Notes: a model not told the origin generated them from the letters alone. Counted from the first letter of the stretch, positions 34,725 through 43,961 are shown. The stretch: 64,000 nucleotides of DNA from Paenibacillus sp. PvR098 (GCF_017833255.1 NZ_JAFIBU010000001.1:2046001-2110000), one strand, 5' to 3'. Numbers and translations: made by a program.

Positions 34725-36149
34725 TTACAGATCGAAGTACAGGGAGTACTCGTGCGGATGAATGCGAATGGATACTGCTTTTGTTTCTTCGCGCTTCAGA
34801 CCGATATAGTTGTCGATAAAGTCTTTCGTGAACACGCCGCCCTCAGTCAGGAACTCATAGTCTGCTTCCAAAGCGTCCAACGCTTCGTCAAGCGAACCAG
34901 GTACACTGCGAATTTCCGCTTTGTCTGCATCGGACAGATCGTAGATGTTCTTGTCGAGCGGGCCATAGCCAAGCTCACGAGGGTCAATCTTCTTCGCAAT
35001 ACCGTCAAGACCTGCAAGCAGCATAGCAGCGAAGGCCAAGTATGGATTAGCCGTGGAATCCGGTGTACGGAATTCGATACGGCAGCCTTTTGGCGTTACG
35101 GCAGCTACAGGGATACGAACAGCTGCAGAACGGTTACCTTTGGAGAACACCAGGTTTACTGGAGCTTCGTAGCCAGGAACCAGACGCTTGAAGGAGTTGG
35201 TGCTCGGGTTCGTAAGAGCAATCAGAGCCGGAGCATGGTACAAGATACCGCCAATGTAATGTAGAGCCATTTCGCTCAGATTAGCGTAGCCGCCTTTTTC
35301 ATAAAACAAAGGAGTGTCGCCGTTAAAGATGGATTGGTGAACGTGCATACCGCTGCCGTTGTCGCCAAACAGAGGCTTCGGCATGAAGGTTGCCACTTTA
35401 CCGTATTGTCTTGCTGTATTTTGAACGATGTATTTATATTTCATAAGGTTGTCGGCTGTTTTCGTCAATGTGTCAAAGCGGAAGTTGATCTCGCCTTGAC
35501 CTGCCGTAGCCACTTCGTGGTGATGACGCTCAATGCGCAGACCTGCTTCTTGAAGCAAACGGCACATTTCGCTGCGGAGATCCTGTTGTGTATCTGTTGG
35601 AGCTACAGGAACATAACCGCCCTTGTGCTTCACTTTAAAGCCCATATTGCCGCCTTCTTCTTTACGGTTGGAGTTCCAGTGCGCTTCCTCGGAATCTACA
35701 AAGTAGGAAGAAGAATTTTGGCCGCTCTCGTAACGAACTTCGTCAAAAATGAAGAATTCGGACTCAGGAGCAAAGAACGCTGCAGTACCTACGCCGGCTT
35801 TTTGCAGATATTCTTCCGCTTTCTGAGCGATGCTGCGAGGGTCACGCTCATAACGTTCGCCATCCGGTGTATAGATGTTACACATAACAACCAACGTCGG
35901 GTGTGCTGTGAACGGATCAACGTATGAAGTTTCCGTATCCGGCATCATCACCATGTCAGACTCTTCAATTCCTCTGAAGCCTGGGATGGAAGAACCGTCA
36001 AAAGCAACGCCGTTCTCAAAAGTCGTTTCATCCACCTCGGTAGTCGGCAATGAAATATGATGCGCTCTGCCACTCAAATCGACAAAACGAAAATCGACCC
36101 ACTCAATACCTTTTTCTTTAATTGTGTTTAATACGTTTTGAACTGACAT
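34725..36149 (-). CDS. glnA: Glutamine synthetase, type I-beta
   Basis: ATP-dependent ligase joining ammonia to glutamate. The 474-residue product has the class I motifs: FDGSSIPGF, PESEFFIFD, NGSGMHVHQS (catalytic His and metal site), NPSTNSFKRLVPGYEAP and RIEFRTPDSTANPYLAFAAML. Length and the region KNIYDLSDADKAEI, which aligns with the adenylylation-site tyrosine of proteobacterial enzymes, place it in the I-beta group, whereas the GlnR-linked enzyme of Bacillus is the shorter I-alpha. It stands alone without glnR. A GlnR/TnrA-type box and a sigma-A promoter lie upstream. Whether the Tyr is ever modified is unknown. Confidence 0.96.
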   Translation of the reverse strand: MSVQNVLNTIKEKGIEWVDFRFVDLSGRAHHISLPTTEVDETTFENGVAFDGSSIPGFRGIEESDMVMMPDTETSYVDPFTAHPTLVVMCNIYTPDGERYERDPRSIAQKAEEYLQKAGVGTAAFFAPESEFFIFDEVRYESGQNSSSYFVDSEEAHWNSNRKEEGGNMGFKVKHKGGYVPVAPTDTQQDLRSEMCRLLQEAGLRIERHHHEVATAGQGEINFRFDTLTKTADNLMKYKYIVQNTARQYGKVATFMPKPLFGDNGSGMHVHQSIFNGDTPLFYEKGGYANLSEMALHYIGGILYHAPALIALTNPSTNSFKRLVPGYEAPVNLVFSKGNRSAAVRIPVAAVTPKGCRIEFRTPDSTANPYLAFAAMLLAGLDGIAKKIDPRELGYGPLDKNIYDLSDADKAEIRSVPGSLDEALDALEADYEFLTEGGVFTKDFIDNYIGLKREETKAVSIRIHPHEYSLYFDL

Positions 36150-36229
36150 AGACTCGCCAACCTCCTAAATTCCGAACATTATTTGCCGTTTGTTCGTGTA
36201 TTGTTCAAGTTTTTGTTGATCATGTGCTA

Positions 36230-36259
36230 ATTATAAAACCATTCTACAATAATCGTCAA
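36230..36259 (-). promoter_or_regulatory. glnA promoter
   Basis: TTGACG (36254-36259), 18 bp and TATAAT (36230-36235) on the minus strand, about 80 bp before the glnA start. Confidence 0.65.
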
Positions 36260-36287
36260 TACTTATGTCAGGTATTTTTTGTGGATG

Positions 36288-36304
36288 TGTTAGGTATGCT
36301 CACA
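36288..36304. promoter_or_regulatory. GlnR/TnrA-type binding box upstream of glnA
   Basis: TGTTAGGTATGCTCACA fits TGTNA-N7-TNACA exactly. It is centred about 37 bp upstream of the -35 hexamer of the glnA promoter, a position compatible with nitrogen control. Confidence 0.65.
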
Positions 36305-36334
36305 TATAACACATTTTCTTCACTTTTTAGACAT

Positions 36335-36376
36335 AAAAAAAGCTTGACTTTCCTGTTACGAGGAAAATCAAGCCTT
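36335..36376 (-). terminator. Terminator of aroF
   Basis: Stem AAGGCTTGATTTTCCT/AGGAAAGTCAAGCTT with seven T following on the minus strand. Confidence 0.88.
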
Positions 36377-36408
36377 CTCTAAAGGATAAAACCGAATATT
36401 TATGCGAG

Positions 36409-37446
36409 CTATACCCGCTCTTTTTTCGTATCGAAGCGCTTGCCGCACAGCGGCGCCAGCTTTTCCAAGTCCATCATCAGCTTTGCGAATTGGCCCGGGA
36501 ACAACGATTGCACACCGTCACCCGTCATGGAGTTGTCCGGGTCAGTATGCATCTCTACGATCAAACCATTGGCGCCTGCCGCCACGGAGGCCTTGCTCAT
36601 GGGCTCCACCAGCTCGCGGCGTCCGGTGCCGTGGCTAGGGTCGGATATCACCGGCAGATGGCTGAGCGACTGGAGTGCAGGGATAGCCGCCAGATCCAGC
36701 GTATTCCGCGTGTAGCTTTCGAATGTTCGGATTCCGCGCTCACACAGCATGACGTTCGGATTTCCTCCTGCCAAGATATACTCGGCTGCATTTAAGAATT
36801 CGTCATAAGTCGAGCTAAAGCCGCGTTTGAGCAGAACCGGCGTTTGGATCGTACCCAGCTTGCGCAGCAAATCAAAGTTTTGCATATTTCGTGTGCCTAC
36901 CTGCAGAATATCGGCGTATTCCGCGCATACATCCACATACTCCGGCGTCATGACTTCGGTAATCGTCAGCAGGCCGTGTTTCTTCCCCGCTTCCGCCATC
37001 ATAACGAGCCCTTCTACGCCTACGCCTTGGAAGCTATATGGACCTGTTCTCGGCTTGAACGCTCCACCGCGCAGCACCTGCGCTCCGGATGCCTTGACCA
37101 GGCGTGCAATTTCATCGATCTGCTCCGGGGATTCCACAGCGCAAGGGCCACCCATGACAACCAGCTGGTCGCCCCCGATCTCAACGCCCTTCAGCTTAAT
37201 CACGGTATCATCCGGATGAAATTCCCGGCTCGCAAGCTTGTAAGACTTCGATATTTTCACAACCTGCTCCACTCCGGAGAGCTGACGCAGCTGCTCCGCC
37301 AGCACGGGGCTTGCTTTGCCGACAATTCCGATTACTGTGCGGTCAACCCCCTTGGACAAATGAGTCTTTACATCATGCTTCTCTATATGCTCAACAATCT
37401 CCGCAATACGCTCCCCGGATGTTTTATTCGAAATGATGACGATCAT
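36409..37446 (-). CDS. aroF: 3-deoxy-7-phosphoheptulonate synthase, type I-beta
   Basis: First enzyme of the shikimate pathway, condensing phosphoenolpyruvate and erythrose-4-phosphate. The 345-residue product has an N-terminal ferredoxin-like regulatory domain (about 1-70, MIVIISNKTSGERIAEIVEHI), as in Thermotoga-type enzymes, then the TIM barrel with VVMGGPCAVESPEQI, RGGAFKPRTGPYSFQG and ISDPSHGTGRRELV. The extra domain usually mediates inhibition by tyrosine or phenylalanine. AAGGAG precedes the ATG. It is a single-gene unit with its own terminator; no anthranilate or chorismate genes are adjacent. Confidence 0.95.
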   Translation of the reverse strand: MIVIISNKTSGERIAEIVEHIEKHDVKTHLSKGVDRTVIGIVGKASPVLAEQLRQLSGVEQVVKISKSYKLASREFHPDDTVIKLKGVEIGGDQLVVMGGPCAVESPEQIDEIARLVKASGAQVLRGGAFKPRTGPYSFQGVGVEGLVMMAEAGKKHGLLTITEVMTPEYVDVCAEYADILQVGTRNMQNFDLLRKLGTIQTPVLLKRGFSSTYDEFLNAAEYILAGGNPNVMLCERGIRTFESYTRNTLDLAAIPALQSLSHLPVISDPSHGTGRRELVEPMSKASVAAGANGLIVEMHTDPDNSMTGDGVQSLFPGQFAKLMMDLEKLAPLCGKRFDTKKERV

Positions 37447-37576
37447 GTCAATGCACGCTCCTTATGGACAAGTGTTTAACACTTAAACGCTTCGACGCTT
37501 ATATGCTTTTAATGGCTAAAGTAAATATACAACGGAGATTAGCTCTCCGTCAATACTTTGATTATAATCATCTGAA

Positions 37577-38107
37577 TTAGCCTTTGGCCTCGGAAGACAA
37601 CAGCTGTTCCTTCCGTTTTCTGCGTTTTTCCTTTCGCTGACCGTCATACCACACCAACGTCCATTTGATCGGATAGAATACGAGCAGCCCAAGCACCGCA
37701 CCGTCAATCACTCCCCCGACAAAAAGCTTCAGGTTGAATCGAATGAACGTATCCAGCCACTCGGGCAGCATTTGCTGCAGATGGATCTTGATGTCGCTTG
37801 GCAGTACCAGTGCTCCAACTTGTTTATTAATGAAGGACATGGGGATATAGATGACCTTGCCGAACACGAAGCCGATTAAAGCCGCTGCCATACTCGCCCG
37901 CAGCGTGTACACCAGAGGGAAAATCAGGAAAAAAGCAAGCCCCGCGGTCGGCAGTGTGAACATCTCTATGGCCAAACCGATGGAAAAGCCGAGCGCTACC
38001 ATCGCAGGCCCCCCTTTGGCCCTTGTCAGCAGCACATATTGATATTTAAACCAGCGACGGATGTTATGAAGTTTTATTCGTTTATTCTTTCTCGCTGTTT
38101 TATTCAT
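37577..38107 (-). CDS. DUF2062 membrane protein
   Basis: A 176-residue integral membrane protein with about three or four hydrophobic segments. It contains the DUF2062 pattern: KGGPAMVALGFSIGLAIEMFTLPTAGLAFFLIFPLVYTLRASMAAALIG followed by a second membrane pair. Both ends are strongly basic (MNKTARKNKRIKLHNIRRW; RKEKRRKRKEQ), so they lie in the cytoplasm by the positive-inside rule. The function of the family is not established. It lies between ispH and aroF in the same direction, with a 35-bp gap from ispH. Confidence 0.88.
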   Translation of the reverse strand: MNKTARKNKRIKLHNIRRWFKYQYVLLTRAKGGPAMVALGFSIGLAIEMFTLPTAGLAFFLIFPLVYTLRASMAAALIGFVFGKVIYIPMSFINKQVGALVLPSDIKIHLQQMLPEWLDTFIRFNLKLFVGGVIDGAVLGLLVFYPIKWTLVWYDGQRKEKRRKRKEQLLSSEAKG

Positions 38108-38142
38108 CTGCTGCCGTCCAACCCTTCCTTCATTGTTTATTC

Positions 38143-39093
38143 CTAGACTGATTTCTGTTTAGGTGCGGGAATCAGTCTGGCCATATTGACCGTACGCTGA
38201 ATCTCCCATGTCTCCGGATTGTTCGGATCATACTGCTCCACATAATTGATAACCTCTTTGGTAATCGGGGTCGGTGTGGAGGCGCCGGACGTGACCGCTA
38301 CTCGGCGGACAGGCTCCAGCCATTCACGCTTCAATTCGCTCACGTCGGCGATTCGGTATGCCTTGACTCCGGCAATCTCCTCGGACACCTGTGCCAGCCG
38401 GTTCGAGTTGTTGCTGCGCGGGTCCCCGACCACAAGAACCAGGTCGGCTTCCTTCGCCTGCTCGGCTACGGCCTCCTGCCGAACCTGCGTAGCGAGGCAG
38501 ATCTCGTTATGAATCTCCGCATGCGGGAACTGCTCCAGCAAGCGGTTCATAATATGTCTAATATCCCATTGACTCATCGTCGTTTGGTTGGTGATGATGA
38601 TTTTGTCCGAGGTCATGTCCATTTGATCGATCTCCTCAGGCTTCTCAATCAAATGCACATGATCAGGCGCTACACCGATCGCACCTTCCGGCTCGGGGTG
38701 GCCCTTTTTGCCGATATAAATAATTTGATAGCCTTCGGCGCTCTTCTCTCGAATGAGATCGTGCGTCTTCGTCACATCAGGACAAGAGGCGTCTACCACG
38801 GTCAGTCCTTTCTCTCTTGCCCTGCGGCGAACCTCGGGAGAAACCCCGTGAGCGGTAAAAATGACCGTGCCCTTATCGATTCCTTCGAGAATTTCAAGAC
38901 GATTCGCCCCGTCTAGCGTGATGACGCCTTCGTTCTCAAAAAATTCTGTCACATGCGCGTTGTGTACTATCATGCCCAATATATAAACCGGTCTAGGCAA
39001 ATTTAAATTTTTGGCCGTCTGCATGGCGAGCGCCATGGCATCGACGACGCCATAGCAATAGCCGCGGGGAGAAATTTTGATAACGTCCATCAT
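38143..39093 (-). CDS. ispH: 4-hydroxy-3-methylbut-2-enyl diphosphate reductase
   Basis: Last enzyme of the MEP isoprenoid pathway, forming IPP and DMAPP with a 4Fe-4S cluster. The 316-residue product has the three cluster cysteines in SPRGYCYGV (residue 13), DASCPDVTK and [11 protein letters not shown], the HGVSPEVR and [11 protein letters not shown] motifs, and the family N terminus. Two ATGs stand next to each other at 39093 and 39090 after AGGTG. It lies between a histidine kinase and a DUF2062 protein gene. The IPP produced supplies undecaprenyl phosphate for the wall and capsule and the menaquinone tail. Confidence 0.97.
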   Translation of the reverse strand: MMDVIKISPRGYCYGVVDAMALAMQTAKNLNLPRPVYILGMIVHNAHVTEFFENEGVITLDGANRLEILEGIDKGTVIFTAHGVSPEVRRRAREKGLTVVDASCPDVTKTHDLIREKSAEGYQIIYIGKKGHPEPEGAIGVAPDHVHLIEKPEEIDQMDMTSDKIIITNQTTMSQWDIRHIMNRLLEQFPHAEIHNEICLATQVRQEAVAEQAKEADLVLVVGDPRSNNSNRLAQVSEEIAGVKAYRIADVSELKREWLEPVRRVAVTSGASTPTPITKEVINYVEQYDPNNPETWEIQRTVNMARLIPAPKQKSV

Positions 39094-39133
39094 AGCACCT
39101 GCCCGTCTGTCGAATTTTCGTTTCTACCTTCCA

Positions 39134-40654
39134 TTATACTTCATTGCCTGACGGGAGGGAATGCCCTGTCTCCCGAGACGTCCCCTCGGAGACAATCGGC
39201 AGCCAAATGACAAAGGTCGTTCCTTCGTCCCTGCGGGTCTTGACTTCAACCGAGCCGCCATGCTCATCGATAATCCATTTGGCGATGGACAGTCCAAGCC
39301 CCGTCCCTGATTTTTGGCCGCGTGATGGATCAGCCCTATAAAACCGGTCGAAAATATGTGGAACTTCCTCCTTGTCCATCCCAATTCCCGTATCCGCAAT
39401 GCGGATCCCAATCTGGTGTTTGTGCCGCAGAGCCTCTAATCTTACACTGCCTTGCTCCGTATATTTAAATGCATTTTCTACAAAAATAAACACTAGCTGC
39501 TGTAGATAGTCGGGACTGCCGCTAACGTATACGCCTTCTCCGGCAGAGAGGTCTCCCACGATAAAATCGGCTGTACGCGGAAGCATGTGCGCTTTGCGCG
39601 CGACCTCATCCAGCAGTGACCGCATCTCGACTTCCTTTTTGCTCATCTGGAATCCTGCATCAGCGCGTGCAAGCGACAGCAGGTCACCTACGAGGCGCGA
39701 CATCCGCTCCGCTTCTCCCGATATATCCTTCATGGCTTCTATAGAAAGCTCCAGACGGTCGCCATTCTCCTCACCTGACTGCAAAGCGGTTTGCTTCCAT
39801 ACCTTTTCCAACAGCTCCACATTACCGCGAATGGTAGTCAACGGTGTTCTCAGCTCATGAGAAGCATCCGAAACAAACCGCCGCTGTGCTCGATAAGCCT
39901 CTTCCAGCTCATCGTACGCGCTTTGCAGCCTCGAAAGCATGCCGTTAATCGTTTGGGTAAGTATGCCAATCTCATCATTAGGTCCATAGTACTCAATCCG
40001 TTTCTGGAGGTCGGCTCCTTTTTCAATCTGATTGGTCGCCACAATCACCTGCTCGATTGGACGCAGCGCTTTGCGGGCAAGGAACCAACCCACCGAGGAA
40101 GCAATTACAATACTGAACAGAGCCGTGACCGTAAGAATCAACCGTAACATGGCGAGCAGCTGTTCATAAGGCTCGATGTAGGTCCCCGCTTGCATCATCC
40201 CGATCGCCTCGCCTCGCTGGGAGATGATCGGCGTGTAATAGACCATGAAGTCCAATCCGTCGATTTTCATTTTCTCGAATTGGCAGTCTCCGTCCAGAAC
40301 GCATGAAATCTTCTTTTGCGGAATATCCGGAAATCGGAGCCTGGCCTCTTCCACATTGGGGGAGTAAAATTTACTGCCGTTCTGCAGGTTAACAACCTGA
40401 AAATACATGTTATTGTATCGGAGTAAATCCCGTCCCGACCCGGAGTAACGGAATTCCAAGGTCAATCCTTTATCCGACAAGGAAAATTGCGGAACAATCC
40501 GCGTTCTGACGCTTTCGGCCTGCTGCTGCAGCTGAGATTTCAAGCTATCGTAGTAGATATAATGTAAAAAGAAATAAAGTCCTATCCCGAGCAGCAGCAG
40601 CGTTGCGGACAAAATGCCCGTATACCACAACGTCAGGCGCAAACGAACGGACAT
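39134..40654 (-). CDS. Sensor histidine kinase
   Basis: A 506-residue membrane kinase. Order: membrane segment (about 11-33), extracytoplasmic sensor region of about 130 residues containing two cysteines (SCVLDGDCQFE), second membrane segment (about 168-190), HAMP (APLRPIEQVI-like RKALRPIEQVIVATNQI), HisKA with FVSDASHELRTPLTTIRGN (His near 265), and HATPase with NAFKYTEQG, DTGIGMDKEEVPHIFDRFYR and GTGLGLSIAKWI. Its ATG is 1 bp past the response-regulator stop. The paired Cys could form an extracytoplasmic disulfide. The signal is unknown; the neighbouring htrA suggests envelope or secretion stress. Confidence 0.93.
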   Translation of the reverse strand: MSVRLRLTLWYTGILSATLLLLGIGLYFFLHYIYYDSLKSQLQQQAESVRTRIVPQFSLSDKGLTLEFRYSGSGRDLLRYNNMYFQVVNLQNGSKFYSPNVEEARLRFPDIPQKKISCVLDGDCQFEKMKIDGLDFMVYYTPIISQRGEAIGMMQAGTYIEPYEQLLAMLRLILTVTALFSIVIASSVGWFLARKALRPIEQVIVATNQIEKGADLQKRIEYYGPNDEIGILTQTINGMLSRLQSAYDELEEAYRAQRRFVSDASHELRTPLTTIRGNVELLEKVWKQTALQSGEENGDRLELSIEAMKDISGEAERMSRLVGDLLSLARADAGFQMSKKEVEMRSLLDEVARKAHMLPRTADFIVGDLSAGEGVYVSGSPDYLQQLVFIFVENAFKYTEQGSVRLEALRHKHQIGIRIADTGIGMDKEEVPHIFDRFYRADPSRGQKSGTGLGLSIAKWIIDEHGGSVEVKTRRDEGTTFVIWLPIVSEGTSRETGHSLPSGNEV

Positions 40655-40655
40655 G

Positions 40656-41348
40656 TCAGCCCTCTCCTCTCAGCACGTAACCTGCGCCGCGCACAGTCTG
40701 GATGATTCGCTTGTGCCCATACTCCTCCGTTTTTTGCCGTAGAAGGGCGATATAAACCTCCAGCACATTGGATTCCCCGCTATAATCGTATCCCCAGATC
40801 TTCTCCATAATAACATCGCGCGATAGCACTCTTCTCGGATTCTGCAGAAACAGGTGCAGCAGTTCAAACTCCTTTGTCGTTAAATCAATTCTTTGTCCTC
40901 CCCGGAATACCTCACGGGTATCGAGGTCCATAAACACATCCAGATACTGTACTTTGTTGGTCTCTTGCTCTGTTTTGGCCGCCGCTTTACGACGCAGCAG
41001 CACACGTACCCTCGCCAGCAGCTCTTCCAGCGCAAACGGTTTGACCAAATAATCATCCGCCCCAAGGTCAAGTCCCTTGACCCGATCCGAAATCTCGTCC
41101 TTCGCGGTGAGCATCAGCACCGGTACGCTGGAACCGCCCTCCCGAATGCGGCGCACAACCTCCCAACCGTCCAGCTGCGGCATCATGACATCCAGAATGA
41201 CCGTGTCCGGATCCTTCTCCAAAATTTGCTTCAGCCCGTCCATGCCATGATTCGCCGTGAGTACCGTATACCCTTCGAACGCAAGGCTTCGGCGCAGCAT
41301 CGAGGTGATTTTTTCATCATCGTCAATCACTAATATTTTCTCTCTCAT
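40656..41348 (-). CDS. OmpR-family response regulator
   Basis: A 230-residue regulator with an N-terminal receiver (acidic DDDE near residues 9-12, phospho-acceptor Asp in VILDVMMPQLDGWEV near residue 53, Lys in YLVKPFALEELLARV) and a C-terminal winged helix (LTTKEFELLHLFLQNPRRVLSRDVIMEKIWGYDY, GAGYVL at the end). It is cotranscribed with the downstream kinase. The order htrA, terminator, regulator, kinase resembles CssRS-type control of HtrA proteases in Bacillus, but the assignment to CssR is not proved. Confidence 0.95.
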   Translation of the reverse strand: MREKILVIDDDEKITSMLRRSLAFEGYTVLTANHGMDGLKQILEKDPDTVILDVMMPQLDGWEVVRRIREGGSSVPVLMLTAKDEISDRVKGLDLGADDYLVKPFALEELLARVRVLLRRKAAAKTEQETNKVQYLDVFMDLDTREVFRGGQRIDLTTKEFELLHLFLQNPRRVLSRDVIMEKIWGYDYSGESNVLEVYIALLRQKTEEYGHKRIIQTVRGAGYVLRGEG

Positions 41349-41455
41349 ATCTCCTCGGCACCATCCTCAACGTGATTGCAAAATCCATTGCATCCTAAGT
41401 CTTTTCTTTCCTCATATTAACAAATTATGCTTAAGCTTGCGAAACATCTCTAACG

Positions 41456-41494
41456 CAAAAAAAAGCAGAGCATCCGAAATGGTCCGCTCTGCTT
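41456..41494 (-). terminator. Terminator of htrA
   Basis: Stem AAGCAGAGC/GCTCTGCTT with seven T on the minus strand, directly after the htrA stop. Confidence 0.88.
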
Positions 41495-41502
41495 ATCATT
41501 CA

Positions 41503-43086
41503 TTATTGCTGCTGCGCGTTCCGGTCTCCAATCGTGACATCGACGTTTACTTTCTGTCCGTCACGCATCAGGCCGATGGTTGTCTTGTCGCCAACCTTTA
41601 TTTTTTGAATAGCGCTGACGGCCTCCGCCGATGTTTTCACTTTGGCTCCATTTACTTCTACAATGACGTCATAAGGACGGATACCAGCAGTAAAAGCGGG
41701 GCTCCTCCGCTCAACATCGGAAACAATCGCGCCTTCGGTATTCTCCAGCTTCAGATCGGCAACCCAATCCTTCTCCACATTGCCCAGTCTAACCCCGATG
41801 TATGGAGCCGGTTCTTTCGGAATTTCCACGTTATTCTTCAGGTTGTCCAGCACCGCAGAAATCGTGCTTGTCGGAATAGCGAAGCCGATGCCTTGCGCTG
41901 TTGCGCTAACCGCCGTATTGATCCCGATGACTTCACCGTTCAGATTCAGCAGCGGACCGCCGGAGTTCCCCGGATTAATCGAAGCGTCGGTTTGCAGAAG
42001 ATGCTTGTATTCGCGAGTCCCGTTGTTGTCCGGGATGCTGATCGGACGTTCCTTCGCGCTAAGCACGCCAACCGTTACCGTGTGGTCAAAGCCGTATGGG
42101 TTCCCAATCGCGACCACCCAATCACCGACGTTGAGATTATCCGCATTGCCAAGCGGCAGCATGGGGAAGTCTTTCTCTCCGCTGATTTTCAAAGCAGCCA
42201 AGTCAAGATCGTAGCTGTTGCCAAGAAGCTCGGCTTTGAACGGCTCCTCGTGACCCTGCACATACACCCAAATTTCATCCGCACCATCAATCACGTGCTC
42301 ATTGGTTAGAATATATCCGGATTTTTCAAAAATGAAGCCGGTTCCCATGCCGCCAGGCTGCATTTGTCCGCTGTCCGGTTGCTGACCGCCGTAGTTATCA
42401 CCGAAAAATTGACGGAAGAACGGATCCTCGAACAAGGGATTGCCGGAGCTGCTCGAGCTTCTAGGTTTTACCTTGGTCTCGATCTTAACTACCGCGGGAC
42501 TTGCTTGCTGGACAATGCCCGAAATATTGTTCGGGCGGCTCATATCCAGCGCGGAAGGCTGCACGTTCCCATTGTTGGCTGACGAAGCCGGAATCGAGCC
42601 GTTCGACCCGCCTGCTCCATTCATCACGCCTTCAGCACCGGTGAACAGGTTCATTTTATCTGAAGCAAACATCAGTGAGCCTACAACGAGCACACCTGCC
42701 ATGAACGAGGCAAAAATGCTGCGAAAGCCGCTAGAGCGCTTTGGCTTGCCGACCTGCCAGTTCCCCATGCCTCCTTGGGCTTGGGTCATGTTCGAATCAT
42801 CCGATGATTCAAAGTTATAAGGTCGAAGCGGTTTGGGAGGCGTGACCTCCACAGGCGACGCGCCTGTGGTTACTTTTCCCGCTGCATCCTCTCCATTAGG
42901 CTTGAATGGCCCGTAGGAATAATAATGAGAAGAATGGGGCTCTTGCCCTGCCGCTGTCTCTTCTTTCAACGCCTGTTTCTCATTATCCTCTTGCTCCTGG
43001 GGTTGATAGGAACCGTCATTCGCACGACGAAAGAAGTCATCCAACGGATTTCCGCTGCTGTTATTTTTGTTATTGTTGTTATCCAT
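41503..43086 (-). CDS. htrA: HtrA/DegP-type membrane serine protease
   Basis: A 527-residue protein. A long acidic, Asn/Gln-rich cytoplasmic N terminus is followed by one membrane segment (about 120-142, SIFASFMAGVLVVGSLMFA), then the trypsin-like domain with the catalytic triad: His in LTNEHVID, Asp in YDLDLAALKI, Ser in NPGNSGGPLLN. A C-terminal PDZ domain (about 425-520, IGVRLGNVEK...GIRPYDVIVEVNGAKV) completes it. It degrades or refolds misfolded exported proteins at the outer membrane face. GGAGG precedes the ATG. Adjacent two-component genes downstream are plausible regulators. Confidence 0.95.
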   Translation of the reverse strand: MDNNNNKNNSSGNPLDDFFRRANDGSYQPQEQEDNEKQALKEETAAGQEPHSSHYYSYGPFKPNGEDAAGKVTTGASPVEVTPPKPLRPYNFESSDDSNMTQAQGGMGNWQVGKPKRSSGFRSIFASFMAGVLVVGSLMFASDKMNLFTGAEGVMNGAGGSNGSIPASSANNGNVQPSALDMSRPNNISGIVQQASPAVVKIETKVKPRSSSSSGNPLFEDPFFRQFFGDNYGGQQPDSGQMQPGGMGTGFIFEKSGYILTNEHVIDGADEIWVYVQGHEEPFKAELLGNSYDLDLAALKISGEKDFPMLPLGNADNLNVGDWVVAIGNPYGFDHTVTVGVLSAKERPISIPDNNGTREYKHLLQTDASINPGNSGGPLLNLNGEVIGINTAVSATAQGIGFAIPTSTISAVLDNLKNNVEIPKEPAPYIGVRLGNVEKDWVADLKLENTEGAIVSDVERRSPAFTAGIRPYDVIVEVNGAKVKTSAEAVSAIQKIKVGDKTTIGLMRDGQKVNVDVTIGDRNAQQQ

Positions 43087-43335
43087 GAGATAAAACCTCC
43101 ATCTCTTTCAGGTTTCTTAATGATTGCTTGGCTCTTGCTGTTCTTGTCTTTCATATTGCACTCGCAACCTTAAAGAAACCTTAATAGAAAATAAAATGGA
43201 GTTAAAAAAGTAAGCATTTTCGCCCCTAGCTTCCGAGGGTCTGGAAGGGCGGACAATCGCTAGCAAACGCTCAATGCGACCATACAACCAGCCGCAGCCG
43301 CTCACCCGACCGCTTCCGTCATCCAGAGGGATGTG

Positions 43336-43749
43336 CTAATGCTTCCATCCCCGCTCCAGTTCATTCAATAGCGAATTCGCTTGGTCAACCCACTTGTCCT
43401 CAACCTGAGCATCTTTGTCTAATGGCTCTTGAAACTGATCGATCAGCGCTCCGGTGACTCGCATCTGAGCTTCTTTGTCTAAACCCTCATTATATACATG
43501 CTTCAAAACAAACGGAGTCCCGATTTGCACAATCGCATCCGTTGAGTCCGAATCCCCATCCAGAACACCATGGATGACTTGAAACGGGATGCGAAGCCAG
43601 ACCAAATGACTCTCGTCCAAATATCGGTCGAAGCTGCCGTGCTCATAGTCCCAATTGCCGCCTAGAGCAAACTCATGTTCATGTAAATAATTCCGTACCT
43701 GATCAAAATTTTCCTTGCGGTTTACTAGCGTCGATTCCAAGGGAATCAT
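43336..43749 (-). CDS. YugN-like family protein
   Basis: A 137-residue cytoplasmic protein of the YugN-like family, recognisable from MIPLESTLVNRKENFDQVRNYLHEHEFALGGNWDYEHGSFDRYLD and LRIPFQVIHGVLDGDSDSTDAIVQIGTPFVLKHVYNEG. The function of the family is not known. The start at 43749 is chosen because GGAGATACGG lies just before it; a longer frame to 43908 has no ribosome site. It lies upstream of htrA on the same strand with a 249-bp gap that shows no feature. Confidence 0.85.
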   Translation of the reverse strand: MIPLESTLVNRKENFDQVRNYLHEHEFALGGNWDYEHGSFDRYLDESHLVWLRIPFQVIHGVLDGDSDSTDAIVQIGTPFVLKHVYNEGLDKEAQMRVTGALIDQFQEPLDKDAQVEDKWVDQANSLLNELERGWKH

Positions 43750-43865
43750 CCGTATCTCCTCCAACCATAATCTGTGTTGTAATCTACACATAGAATAGGC
43801 TACTGTTGGGAAAATTATACGAACTTCGTAAGTATACACGCTCATCAGATCTTTCGTGGCAAAAG

Positions 43866-43886
43866 AAAAACCCCTTACCGGGGCTT
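43866..43886 (-). terminator. Terminator overlapping the zinc-ribbon miniprotein stop
   Basis: Stem AGCCCC/GGGGTT with TTTTTC following on the minus strand; the TAA stop lies in its loop. Confidence 0.65.
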
Positions 43887-43961
43887 TATGATGGAGCAAA
43901 CGTAACACCAGTGATTTTTCCCTTTGAATTTCCTCACGTTATCACAATAGACACATTTCAT
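43875..43961 (-). CDS. 28-residue zinc-ribbon miniprotein
   Basis: A very short frame, MKCVYCDNVRKFKGKNHW then CYVC and a basic end. Two CxxC pairs 13 residues apart form a complete minimal zinc ribbon. AGAGGTGA lies 6 nt before the ATG at 43961. The stop codon sits inside the loop of a terminator, so the transcript has almost no 3' untranslated part. Codons, ribosome site, metal motif and terminator together make this a credible gene despite its size. I know no function; small zinc proteins of this kind may bind nucleic acid or chaperone metal. Confidence 0.65.
   Translation of the reverse strand: MKCVYCDNVRKFKGKNHWCYVCSIIKPR

Noticed and set aside
35334-35927. Plus-strand 197-residue frame inside glnA
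   Set aside because: It is antisense to conserved glutamine synthetase sequence and shows no domain.
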